Source: Spirogloea muscicola (Eukaryota > Streptophyta > Zygnematophyceae > Spirogloeales > Spirogloeaceae). From it: DNA of 25,141 nt. Of this stretch, positions 16,612 to 25,141 are shown piece by piece. The stretch is from contig WELB01000136.1 in assembly GCA_009602725.1 (NCBI GenBank), positions 163,647 through 188,787 of the forward strand, written 5' to 3'. The notes beneath the pieces were generated by a model. That model saw only the letters and a list, made by a program, of their open reading frames with translations, did no database searches and was not told the DNA's origin. Position 1 is the stretch's first letter. Every line of letters begins with the position of its first letter. A program made the position numbers and the translations under genes.

Positions 16612-16994
16612 CCTGGATAAGGGAGGCCTCGGGCACCGGTCGGACTTACTCTTCACATCTGAGGCCACGCGGTGCCCCCATGCGCCCTAGCCATGGCTGC
16701 CACCCACCTTGAAAGAGGGCGGAGCCTGTGCTGTCTGACTGTCTGTCTGAGATCTGAATCTGTTTGCCGCCTTGAGCACATCTGCATCTGAGCCGCTGCG
16801 ACGAGGTCGCTCTGCTGGGCCGCCGCTTCAACGAAGGCGATCTGCCGGACCTGGAGGACGTCCAATGGAGGAGCACGACTGGAGGAATGCAGACTCTGAT
16901 AACGGTGTGTACAACACACGGACAGGTACAGGAGCAGGTACAAGAGCACGCAGCCCAGGAAAACGCTCATCTCCCAGCCACCGCCCTCTCCTGG

Positions 16995-17095
16995 AAGCGT
17001 ATTTCTTCCCTTAGCCAACTCATTACCCCGTTACCAGGACATCTGTAAGGCTAGAGTTTTCCTCCCTTTCTTTTCATGCGCACCGTGAGGCTTCT
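16995..17095 (+). repeat. Diverged interspersed repeat, copy 3
   Basis: This matches 11893-11995 in reverse complement: TTAGCCAACTCATTACCC, AGGACATCTGTAAGGCTAGAG and TTTCATGCGC. Confidence 0.65.
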
Positions 17096-17336
17096 CTCCT
17101 GGCCAGCCATCGCCCCACAGATCCGGTGATTTCCGATTCCTGGACTATCTGGAAGTTGTCCAGTCCGTCTGGGCTGGCTTAACCACGGCCCCTCGCTTCG
17201 GAAGAGCTCGCTTGATTTCTTCCTGACGCGCTACCTGACGCTGGGGGCCACACCCAGACCGAAAGCACTTACCATCACACCTGCTGCTATGCAATTTCAG
17301 TGACAAAATCTGTGAATTTGAAACAAACGAACGCCA
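17096..17336. other. Spacer
   Basis: No gene recognised. The part near 17290-17336 may be an altered 3' tail of the LINE-like copy that follows. Confidence 0.4.
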
Positions 17337-17984
17337 AATGGCCATGTACAAAGGCAAGCACATCTTAAGCACTACATAACCTACAGCAGATTGACCCGCT
17401 CAGTAAACACGGGTCAAAACATAAAGGTCGCCAATCGATGCCTGAATACTAGATGTCAGATACGAAGCCCTTCTACCACCAACTAAAGCTCGTCCAGCTT
17501 TCTGGTGCAAGGCATTAGCCTGAGCACGCTGCAAACAGGCCGAAACTCGCCGTCGCAAGAAAGACAGATATGCAGCTGGCAAGCCCATCTCAGCCGGAAA
17601 CACATCTGCACGACGTTTGTAGCCTAGATTGGCAATGTTTTGAAGGAGGGTGTGGAAACGAGGACCCAGACAGCCAAAGATGTCGATTGCCGCTGGCAGG
17701 AGCTGATCGCATCGGGGTTAATCGGAGTAGTGCTGCAACTCTCTTTGTTCTGCACCGCCCACTTCGTGTCCAGCGATGTGTGTCGATGCTGGACAATTAT
17801 ATGCCTTCGTAACAACAACGTCGACCAGGGCCCGTGTTCCTCCACCAGGTTGCACGCCCACAATGTCCAATGTGCGGCGATGATGACGACCCTGGGCGTC
17901 CGTGGTGATAGGCGTGATATCGTTGACTTCCGCGACCGCACGGTAGCCGGCGTCGCGCATCAAGCCCGCCAGGGAGGCATCGTG
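17337..17984 (-). pseudogene. LINE-like C-terminal fragment (copy C)
   Basis: The minus strand begins in LAGLMRDAGYRAV and runs through RRTLDIVGVQPGGGTRALVD, HIAGHEVGG and HYSD, then a TAA stop (TAC to TAA) near 17718. After that the same frame continues with FPAEMGLPAAYLSFLRRR and ends SDLYVLTRVY-stop at 17400. It is a single-nonsense pseudogene, truncated at its 5' end exactly where the 3' tail of copy D ends. Its own 3' tail diverges from the family after GTACATGGCCATTTGG. Confidence 0.8.
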
Positions 17985-18689
17985 TATTAGAAAGAAATGT
18001 AGGCCAAATGGCCAGGTACAAAGGCAAGCACATCTAAAAATCTACGTAACCTACAGCAGATTGACCCGCTCAATAACCACGGGTCAAAACATAAAGGTCA
18101 CTACTCGATGCATGAATACTAGATGCCAGGAACGGAGCCCTTCTGCCACCTACTAGAGCTCGTCCAGCTTTCTGGTGCAAGGCACTAGCCTGAGCACGCT
18201 GCAAACAGGCCGAAACTCGTCGTCGCAAGAGCGACAGATATGCAGCTGGCAAGCCCATCTCAGCCGGAAACACATCTGCACGTCGAGTGTAGCCTAGATT
18301 GGCAATGTTTTGAAGCAGAGTGTGGAAGCGAGGACCCAGACAGCCAAAGATGTCGATTGCAGCTGGCAGGAGTTGATCGCATTGGGGGTAATCGGAGTAA
18401 TGCCGCAGTTTTCTTTGCTCTGCTCCGCCCACTGCGTGCCCAGCAATGTGTGTTGATGCTGGGCCTTTATATGCCTCCGTAACAACAACGTCGACCAGGG
18501 CCCGTGGTCCTCCACCAGGTTGCACGCCCACAATGTCAAGTGTGCGGCGATGATGACGTCCCTGGGCGTCCGTGGTGATAGGCATGATATTGTTGACTTC
18601 CACGACCGCACGGTAGCCGGCGTCGCGCATCAAGCTCGCCAGGGCATCGCGAAGGAGGTTGTGAATGCCCACCACTTCTGGTCCAGTGG
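17985..18689 (-). pseudogene. LINE-like element, 3' half (copy D)
   Basis: This is the 3' half of the copy whose 5' half is 19401-20057, split by copy E. The frame is open from the CTGGACCAG point (18689) to the stop at 18070. It contains GPEVVGIHNLLRDALASLMR, RRTLDIVGVQPGGGPRALVD and the same C-terminal sequence as copy B. The tail, TTGCCTTTGTACCTGGCCATTTGG then TTCTTTCTAATACACGAT, runs to 17985 and is followed at once by copy C. Confidence 0.82.
18676..18689. repeat. 14-bp target-site duplication, left
   Basis: TTCTGGTCCAGTGG is repeated at 19387-19400 and flanks copy E. Unsplit copies A and G have the site (or its near relative) once. Confidence 0.85.
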
Positions 18690-19386
18690 TGGTGGGCGTC
18701 CACAATCTCCTCCGAGACGCCCTGGCGGGCTTGATGCGCGACGCCGGCTACCGCGCCATTGTGGAAGTAGGCAATGTAATGCCCATCACCACGGATTCCC
18801 AGGGTCGCCATCACCGTCGCACCCTGGACATTGTGGGTGTACAACCTGGCGGAGGCCCACGAGCCTTGGTGGATGTGGTGGTGACCGCGGCATACAAGAG
18901 TTCCGCTTCCACACACATTGCTGGCCACGCAGTGGGAGGTGCTGAGCAGAGAAGGCCGACACTACTCTGACTACCCCCGCAGCGACCACCTTCTCCCGGC
19001 CGCAATCGACTCTTTCGGCTGCTTGGGTCCTCGCTTCCATACCCTACTTGAGAACAGCGAGTCTGGGATATGCACGACGCGAGGATATGCTTCCAGCCCA
19101 GATGGGTATGCCGGCTGCCTACCTGTCATTTTTGCGACGTCGAGTGTCAGCTTGTCTGCAGCGAGCTCAGGCTCATGCGTTGCATCAGAAAGCTGTTCGA
19201 GCCTTGGCTGGTAGTTCGAGAGCTTGTCGATTGCCATCCGGTATTCGAGCATCAGTTAGCGACCTATATGTGCTGACTCGTGGTTACTGAGCGGGTCGGC
19301 TTAGCAGCAGGTGACGTGCATTTGTCAATGTGCTTGCCTTTGTACTTGGCCACACATGGCCTCCCCATCTCTTAATACACACATCT
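18690..19386 (+). pseudogene. LINE-like fragment (copy E), inserted antisense in copy D/F
   Basis: The plus strand encodes VVVGVHNLLRDALAGLMRD, RRTLDIVGVQPGGGPRALVD and AGHAVGGAEQR. Two 2-bp deletions (near 18955 and 19060) shift the frame, and it then ends LPAAYLSFLRRRVSACLQR...SDLYVLTRGY-stop at 19290. The 3' tail ends CTCTTAATACACACATCT. It is flanked by the 14-bp duplication TTCTGGTCCAGTGG, so this is an insertion, 5'-truncated, in opposite orientation to its host. It is more diverged from copies B and D than they are from each other. Confidence 0.85.
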
Positions 19387-19400
19387 TTCTGGTCCAGTGG
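19387..19400. repeat. 14-bp target-site duplication, right
   Basis: TTCTGGTCCAGTGG, identical to 18676-18689. Confidence 0.85.
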
Positions 19401-20057
19401 GGCATCTCAGCATGTGAGTGGCAAGCTCAGCACCCTCTGCACGGAAGCCGCACTTCCACTGGCGCACCCCATTCAGGCAGTTAGGTGGGAGGCCGAGGAA
19501 GAGTTGACGGGACGTCCGAAAGGCCTCGGAGCTGATGCTGGCGTTGGCTATGGCGTGTGAAGTGATCCAATCCGTGGCACCAGGTGCCGCTAGAGAAGTA
19601 AGTCTTGCCAGGTTCCTTGGACTGTTCTGAATCTCTGGCAGCCTCAAAGTTCTGCGGCGCTCGTCTTCCACTGCCGTAACCAGTCTGGATTGTGCCCCTC
19701 TGTCAGAAGCCGGGGCGAGGGCGGAGAATGGCGTGAGTAGGGGTTGCAGAGCGGGGAAGGGGCCTCCGCAACGTAGCCGATGGCTGAGTCGCGGATGCTC
19801 CTCAGATCAGCTTGGAAGGGGAAGTGGCCTTCCTCCACATTGCACACAGGGTCGTGGAGGCAAGGGAAGCGCATGGGGAGCAGAGAGGCGATCTGGTGCC
19901 AGCAGCCCAGGAAGGCTGCTTGCGCCGTCTGCTCCAACGACCGGCAGCCAAGGCCGCCCATGCGAGTTGGCTCAGCGGTTCGGAAGCCAACTCCTGAAAT
20001 AGCAGCGCGCTTTCGCTCCAGTGAGCCTTGTCGGCTGACTGCTGCTATTCCGTCCAT
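19401..20057 (-). pseudogene. LINE-like element, 5' part (copy F, continues into copy D)
   Basis: Minus strand from about 20057 reads LERKRAAISGVGFRTAEPTR, MGGLGCRSLEQTAQAAFLGC and, after a frameshift near 19660, NLARLTSLAAPGATDWITSH, SSEAFRTSRQLFLGLPPNC and THMLRCPTGPE. The GGLG-RSL...AAFLG block is typical of the region after the reverse transcriptase domain in LINE-type proteins. The finger is damaged: CECGF of copy A is WKCGF here. Removing copy E plus one duplication joins this part in frame to copy D. The reverse transcriptase core itself is not in the window. Confidence 0.72.
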
Positions 20058-21204
20058 TATCCTGGCTTGTCACTGTGCTCTGACATAGCGCGCGCGTCCT
20101 CTCTGACTGGACTCCCTTCCCATTCTGGGCTTGCCAATCACAGCCATCGCCGTATACTGGAAGGGTCTTTCTTTCTTCGACTGGACGAGGCAGCAGCTCC
20201 TAGCCCTCGCACAGGACTGGCGGACAGTCAAGAGATTCACGTTTCCACTCACAACAACACAACATCTTGATGGCTGTGAGACCGACGCTATTAATTTCAT
20301 GACCAGCATATACAGACCTAGGAACCTTTAAGTCCACTGCTTTATGATGTTTTACAATATTTCAGGCCATTATCTTGAATCATACCCGGACCGATTATCA
20401 CTGCGTGAAGTAGTGGTCAGCCCTCTTGAAGTACCTGCTGGCGGCCTTCAAGTCCACATCAAGGACCGGCCGTCAGCAGACCAGCTGTGATGGATGCTTT
20501 GTTGACAAGCCTTTACTACCGTCAAAGTCAAATGGAAACCTGGTTTCCATTAGCTTGCAGCCCACTTTGACTTCGTGCCTCGTCTCACAAATGCGTTGCC
20601 GTAATGACTGTGACTCCCACCTCCATGCGTGGATGAGGTGAAGGCAAGAGGAGGCATCCCGGGAAAAATTCTGAACAGTCGTGCAAGTAAAACAATGCCT
20701 TCTCTGCTTGTATAGCTTCCCCACAATACCTCACTTGTATTATTGACTAGCTTAACCACAACGAAGCTCCACAAACAATTACCAGCCAATCGCATAAGGC
20801 AATCGAAGGGCGTCCGAAGTCCTGAGACTGTGGCAAAATACGGTTGTATTGGTTCTGAAAAGCGCAGAGCCCCGAAAAACTGCTGAGTCCTTAATGTCTG
20901 CTGACGCGTTTGAAAGTCCGTATCAATTGCACTCAGACCTGGACCCGGTCAGAAGCCATCCCTGTCAGTGAGCTTTTCATTGTCACATATAACAGGAATT
21001 TCATTGTCACATGAGCACAAAGCATGCCATAGCACCCATCCACAGGGCAGTTTTTGCAACTGCATCAGCATGCACCTCCAGTCTGTGGACTGCAGCGTGT
21101 TGTCAAACTGCAGCGTGTTGTCATTTCTTCTGCATCATATATTTTATGCTTGATGCCCAGAAGGGCAGAGTTCTGGTCCTCAAGTTGAAGCCCATTTCAA
21201 ATCT
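20058..21204. other. No gene recognised
   Basis: An open frame ending at 20331 (+) includes WKGLSFFDWTRQQLLALAQD and FMTSIYRPRNL, but I recognise no family. Noted structures: a near-perfect palindrome at 20531-20551 (AATGGAAACC-T-GGTTTCCATT) enclosed by a second inverted pair GTCAAAGT/ACTTTGAC (20521, 20573); a tandem duplication of CTGCAGCGTGTTGTCA near 21090-21122; and TTCATTGTCACAT twice near 20976-21012. The last 200 bp are probably the 3' untranslated region of the ERCC8-like gene. Confidence 0.4.
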
Positions 21205-24200
21205 TCAGTCATTGTCATCATCGCTCCACGCATCTTCATCCCTGAGGTTGACCCCTGACCGCCGCTTTGCCTGGGCGTGCGCAAAGTCATGCTCTCATAT
21301 TACAGCTGTAGTGTCCCTCTTCCCTCACAAACAATAGATTATATGCAACCATTGACCTTCGAGTCTAAACAATACCTACCAAGTGCTCAGAGATCAGAGA
21401 AGAGCTTGATCATGGCTCAAAGCTCAAAGCACTCAAAGGTTGGCCCTCGAGCTACTTGCAATTCGTGAAATGAACATGTGATTGAGCTGTTCTCACAAGT
21501 CAACTAGAAGTGCAACACACCGGAGCGAGGTCGTCATTGTCCAGCACGCTTGGAGGCGCCCACACAAGGACTTGCCGGTCATTGCTCCCGCTGTACAACT
21601 CCTGCACAGCAGATGCGCAACGTGCAACCTCTTAATGCTGGTGGCAGTCACAGGACAAGTCATCCGAATCAATTGAGGCTCATGGGCAGGCAAAGAATGC
21701 TTGGAAAGAAGTGGCTCCATGTGATATGTGCACCCAGCGACAAGACCTTAAGATGACATATGCTACTCAATGCTGAGCCACCAAGCTGTGCAATGCTCAC
21801 CTCGTCATGAGGGTGATAGGTGCAAGCATTGACTGGTGCATAATGCCCCCGCAGGATGTCATGAAGGTGGCCCGTCCATGTCTCATAGACCTTCACAGAA
21901 TACAGGATAACAGCAGCTCCATGAGCTGCGGGACTGAGTTGACTGGACGAGGACATTCGACAGACTTGCCTAACAAGATGAGCCTATTGAAAACAAAGAC
22001 ATCAAACTGTTTCTAAGAAATGATGGTAATAGCTATCATGACATCAAGGTGGGCAGCTCACTCGGATGGAGCTGCCACTTGGGTGGTACACATAGCTCGA
22101 ATCTGGGGACACGGCCAAGCGCACCGCCTTGGCTGCCCGGTTCACCGTGTTGGGGTAGTTCACAAGCGTGTTCTGGCCCGACGTCACATCCCAGAGCCGC
22201 ACTCGAGAGTCTGTGCCTGCGCTGCAGTAGTGCGTGTCACCAAGAATCTGGAATCTGTACAAAGTTGCCTTTTGATGAGGTCCTGCAGTGTCAGCTCACC
22301 AACATCACAGCTTTGCACAATAAAATGCAGAAACGTTTTGTCATGCCTGTCCTACGTCGTAATCTTGCCCCTTGTAGAGTAGCAACAAGACTTGAGTGGG
22401 TACCTTGCTGTTTTCAACAAGCAACATTGCTTCGATCTCATCAAGCTAAGCATGACCTAATTCCTGCAGATGTCACTTCTCAGTCCTTTAGCTACTCATT
22501 GTTTGGGAAGCATGTCGAGTTTCGCACTGCGCCGTATCAGGCAGGTCAGCGGCGCTCTCAAAATGAAACCCCGGTCCCTCTTGCTTACAGTTTGATGTTG
22601 AGTATGAGCTGTGGGTAGCAGCTCGCCCTCGACCGTCTATAAGCAAAACCAGCTTTTGCAAGTATGACCTCAAATAGTATTCTCGGGCGTGGTCCAGCTT
22701 CGGATACTTAAGAGCCTGACTTTCCTATGTTGCTTGCTTTCACTAGCACTGTCTTACTTGCGCTGAGGAGGTACAAGCCGTCTCCAGTCATTTGCAGCGA
22801 AGTCACGGCACCATCGTGTGCCGTGGCCTTGCTGGCCTCCAGCGATGCACCGGGGTGCTGCCGACTGCGTGTTGCCGCCGCATGGGGCCGCGAGCCTGTG
22901 CCTGGCTGCGGCAGCCGTGGCTGCCGGCCGCGCTTGTCTGCCAGCCGCAGCTGCTGGCAGTGCAGCGGACACGTTGCTTCCTCAGCACAGCGGTGACTCG
23001 AATCTCATCTTGGAGGAAGAAGAGGCAGAAATTGCTATCAGATCTGCGTACCTGGAAGTCATACAAAGTACGTAAGCGTTGAGATTTCAGTTCAAGTATT
23101 GAGCTGATGATGTGGATCACATGCTGAAGTCAGCATGTGATCTGCTGACTTGGATTATCAGAGCTCACTGAGTGTCCCACCTGGGTGACGCCACCAGCAG
23201 CGCCGCTGGGCGCCCTGGGCAACGGCGGCGGCCGCCGGCCCGCCTGAGACCGGTGCTGGTCGAGCACGAGGTAGCAGCCGGCCGTGCGGATGTCCCAGAA
23301 ACGGACAGCACCGTCAGCGCCGCCACTCACCAGCACCCACTCGCTGGCGGGGGACCACTGCAAGGCCCACACACCGTCTGGTCCATGCGGCCATCCGACG
23401 ATGGCTGTCAAGACGTAGAAAGCTGAAGGCAGGGCCTAATGACTCCATACATGAGATTGGAAGTCTGCCAACTTCTGCACATAGATGCACAGTTCCTAGC
23501 CAAAGCCTTCAAAGTAAGGAGAAGGCGCAGCTGCTGGCCAAATATAAGGTGCAGAACTGCTAAGACGAAGCCGGGAGGTGGAAGGTGACGTAGCCTGGGA
23601 GTACTCTCGAGAACGGCAACTAGCCAGAGTGATTGGTGGCGGCAGCGACCGTGGCAGTGGCGTAGTGCAAGCGCAGACCTCGGTGACCGGAAAGCGTGTG
23701 CGTGAAAGCGCCGCTGGCAATGTCGGCGAGGCGGACACGGGGATCTTCTGTCGCGCAGGCGACGAGCGCGTGCGCAGCCGCCGCGGCGCCGGACATAGCG
23801 ACTGCGCAGACCTTGGCGGGCATTGCAAACTGGACCTCCACCTGCGCATGCATCACCGGCGCGAGGCAATGGGGCCAGCGACAACATCTCGAGTGCATAG
23901 CGGCGGCGCTGAGAGCAGCAGCCGACTGGAAGCTTGGTGACAGTAACTTGATCATTTAGAAGTACTAAGTAGGAACTCGAAAAAGGTGATGTACGACTCA
24001 AAGCCTAGACCATTGACACTCTAAGCTCCCTCTTAGCCTTTGAGCATGGCCAAAGCCGCCTCCTGGAGCATTGCAACTCAGAGTGATTCTATCAGCAGCT
24101 CGGAAGAATCCCTCACGTCCAAGATTGTTGACGATCATTGGCAATGGATCACTGCTTTTGGAGGTGAGAGAGCTTTACTTTCTCATGGGATTGAAAACAA

Positions 24201-24550
24201 GGACCACGGGGACTAGATTTAACTTACATTAGCTGCAGGATAGGGTTGACCCTGAACCCTAAACCCTAAACCCTTCTGAAGAGTGATACCTGGAGGGCGT
24301 TGGTGTCCCACACATTGACATTTTGGTCGTGCGAGCCGGTGATGAAGAGGCCAGTGTCCAGTGGGTACCACGCAACACTGGAAACCGCAAAGCGGTGGCC
24401 CTGGTGCCGCTGCCTGTCCACCGTGGCCAGCTCCTCGTGCCGCACGCGCCCTGCCGGCCCGTCGTGCCGCGTCGCCTGTATCACGTCGTATACGGACGCG
24501 GAGCCGTCGGCACACCCCGCCAGCAGGTAGCGGCCCTCCACGTTGTCAAC
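21205..24550 (-). CDS. ERCC8: ERCC8/CSA homologue, WD40 DNA-repair protein, 8 exons (5' exon missing)
   Basis: Exons in order: 24550-24290, 23841-23679, 23377-23181, 22953-22758, 22216-22062, 21890-21801, 21601-21521, 21270-21205 (stop TGA). All introns are GT-AG and phases agree across every junction, giving about 402 residues. Signature stretches: VEGRYLLAGCADGSASVYDV, AWYPLDTGLFITGSHDQNV, FAMPAKVCAVAMSG, RLADIASGAFTHTLSGH, WVLVSGGADGAVRFWDIR, DSRVRLWDVTSGQNTLVNY, LHDILRGHYAPVNACTYHP, ELYSGSNDRQVLVWAPP, and the acidic end EDAWSDDDND. CSA is the WD40 substrate receptor of a CUL4-DDB1 ubiquitin ligase acting in transcription-coupled nucleotide excision repair. The WDIR of the third exon fits the DDB1-binding WDxR motif. 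The first exon (about 40-60 residues in relatives, before VEGRYLL) was not found. The start of the 22953-22758 exon is the least certain boundary. In relatives only a short linker precedes AHDG; here it is long, Arg/Pro-rich. Confidence 0.9.
23115..23142. repeat. Perfect 13-bp palindrome in an ERCC8 intron
   Basis: GATCACATGCTGA-AG-TCAGCATGTGATC, two-base spacer, no mismatch, 39 bp downstream of the exon ending at 23181. As RNA or single-stranded DNA it would form a tight hairpin close to the donor site. Confidence 0.9.
24241..24273. repeat. Interstitial telomere-like repeat (CCCTAAA)
   Basis: CCCTGAA-CCCTAAA-CCCTAAA-CCC (24250-24273), preceded by TAGGGTT in the opposite sense (24241-24247). 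The heptamer is the plant-type telomere unit, also reported from trebouxiophyte green algae. It lies in an ERCC8 intron 16 bp from the donor. Confidence 0.85.
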
Positions 24551-24601
24551 CTGCCAGGGACCTTCACATGAGCCTGCCAGTCAGAGGCAGAGGATGGCTC
24601 G

Positions 24602-24664
24602 CCTCCCTCCCTCCCTCCCTCCCTCCCTCTCCCTCTCCCTCTCTCTCTCTCTCTCTCCCTCCCC
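24602..24664. repeat. CT-rich microsatellite
   Basis: Runs of CCTC followed by CT dinucleotides, about 63 bp. It is adjacent to the upstream splice acceptor side of the first recognised ERCC8 exon. Confidence 0.9.
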
Positions 24665-25141
24665 ATTTGTTCTCGCTTTGGCAGAGCTGTTCGTTCCTGC
24701 TGCGAGCGCGGCGGCCGCCACCGGCCGATCGCCTTCCACAGCAGCTGCAGCCGACGGAACGTCCCCAGCGCGCCAGCGTCCCGCCCCGCCGTGCCGTCGC
24801 GGTCGACGGTCGCAAACCGGGCGGGGCCGTCCGACGTGGCGGCCGGCCGGGGATTGGGCGCGCCGCGCGCAGGCACGTGGCCTCCACGATCGAGCATCAA
24901 CTCCTCTGCCCTTTGAAAAGATACAATACAGCATTCTCCGGAGTGAGCACCCTCGGAAATTACCATCACGATCACGGGGCCCGTGCTGCCCAGCGGGCGG
25001 CCACGTGGCGGCACGCCCAAGCAGGGCCCCCTCCACCCTCCACCCTCCCCGCCTGCAGTCTCCCTCCCTCCTCTCTCCCTCTGCCGCCGCCGCCGCCGCC
25101 GCCGCCAGCGCCAGCGCCTCCGCGGCCGCGCCGCCGCCTCC
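24665..25141. other. GC-rich region, possible 5' part of the ERCC8-like gene
   Basis: Very GC-rich and rich in CpG, with a CCG/GCC trinucleotide run at 25083-25106. Several minus-strand frames are open only because of composition. I could not identify the missing N-terminal exon here. It could be a promoter or 5' untranslated region, or lie beyond the window. Confidence 0.4.

Larger units (their letters stand above)
16354..16969 (+). repeat. Diverged solo copia LTR, split by an insertion
   Basis: The left part (16354-16444) and right part (16612-16969) together align with the copia LTR at 7366-7807 in reverse complement: TGTTGAATATTG at the start, CCCGCCCGTCT, GAGTCTCCCCTGGATAAG, GAGGCCACGCGGTGC, the leader, then the region matching the polyprotein start, and an end at ...CGCTCA. 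Flanks are TCTCT (16349-16353) and TCTCC (16970-16974), a plausible 5-bp duplication with one change. No internal copia sequence follows, so it is a solo LTR. It is much more diverged than the intact element. The polyprotein start is altered (TTGAGCACATCTGCATCTG in place of ATGAGTACATCTGC). Confidence 0.85.

Noticed and set aside
20107-20331. Open frame with FFDWTRQQLLALAQD as a possible transposase or reverse-transcriptase piece
   Set aside because: Too short, and no catalytic motif or family resemblance that I can support.
24481-25036. Long minus-strand frames in the GC-rich right end as the ERCC8 first exon
   Set aside because: None contains the motif expected before VEGRYLL (a His-x-Gly-x-Val/Ile-Asn-x-Leu-like stretch), and the frames run through the CT microsatellite as Arg/Glu repeats.

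Overview
This is a nuclear window from a eukaryote of the green lineage, most likely a green alga. Three things point there: coding sequence is split by GT-AG introns, a plant-type telomeric heptamer (CCCTAAA) lies inside an intron, and the protein homologies are plant-like (a Ty1/copia polyprotein, a CSA/ERCC8 WD40 protein, a universal-stress-protein fold). I see no bacterial operons, tRNA, rRNA or CRISPR array. Names rest on reading motifs by eye; no database search was possible.

Layout. 1-1.8 kb: exons of a universal-stress-protein-like gene (+ strand) and a probable acidic C-terminal exon. 2.80-7.81 kb: a complete Ty1/copia retrotransposon on the minus strand, with 442-bp LTRs, a 5-bp target-site duplication (AGCAA) and one uninterrupted 1439-aa polyprotein. 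7.8-20.1 kb: a transposon graveyard dominated by 3' fragments of a LINE-like family. Its C-terminal protein end carries a C/C/H/C finger followed by a PD-(D/E)XK-like segment, and at least seven fragments occur on both strands. Mixed in are a second, diverged subfamily, a diverged solo copia LTR, a short retroposon-like family built around a perfect hairpin, and several small tandem repeats. 20.1-21.2 kb: no gene recognised. 21.2-24.55 kb: eight exons of an ERCC8/CSA homologue (minus strand), ending in a clear stop; the first exon was not found and may lie to the right of the window. 24.6-25.1 kb: CT-rich and CCG-repeat sequence, GC-rich, possibly the 5' region of the same gene.

The two host genes are unrelated: stress sensing or nucleotide binding (USP) and transcription-coupled DNA repair (ERCC8, substrate receptor of a CUL4-DDB1 ubiquitin ligase). 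The space between them records successive insertions. A LINE-like copy (20.06-17.99 kb, minus) was split by an opposite-strand copy of the same family with a 14-bp target duplication. An old solo copia LTR was split by a 167-bp short element with a 10-bp duplication. The intact copia element is the youngest visible insertion, with about 99% LTR identity (4 differences in 442 bp).

Best candidates for something undescribed: the hairpin-bearing short retroposon family (13.9-16.6 kb); the LINE-like family whose 5' truncations cluster at a small hairpin; and the copia element whose polyprotein starts inside its LTR.
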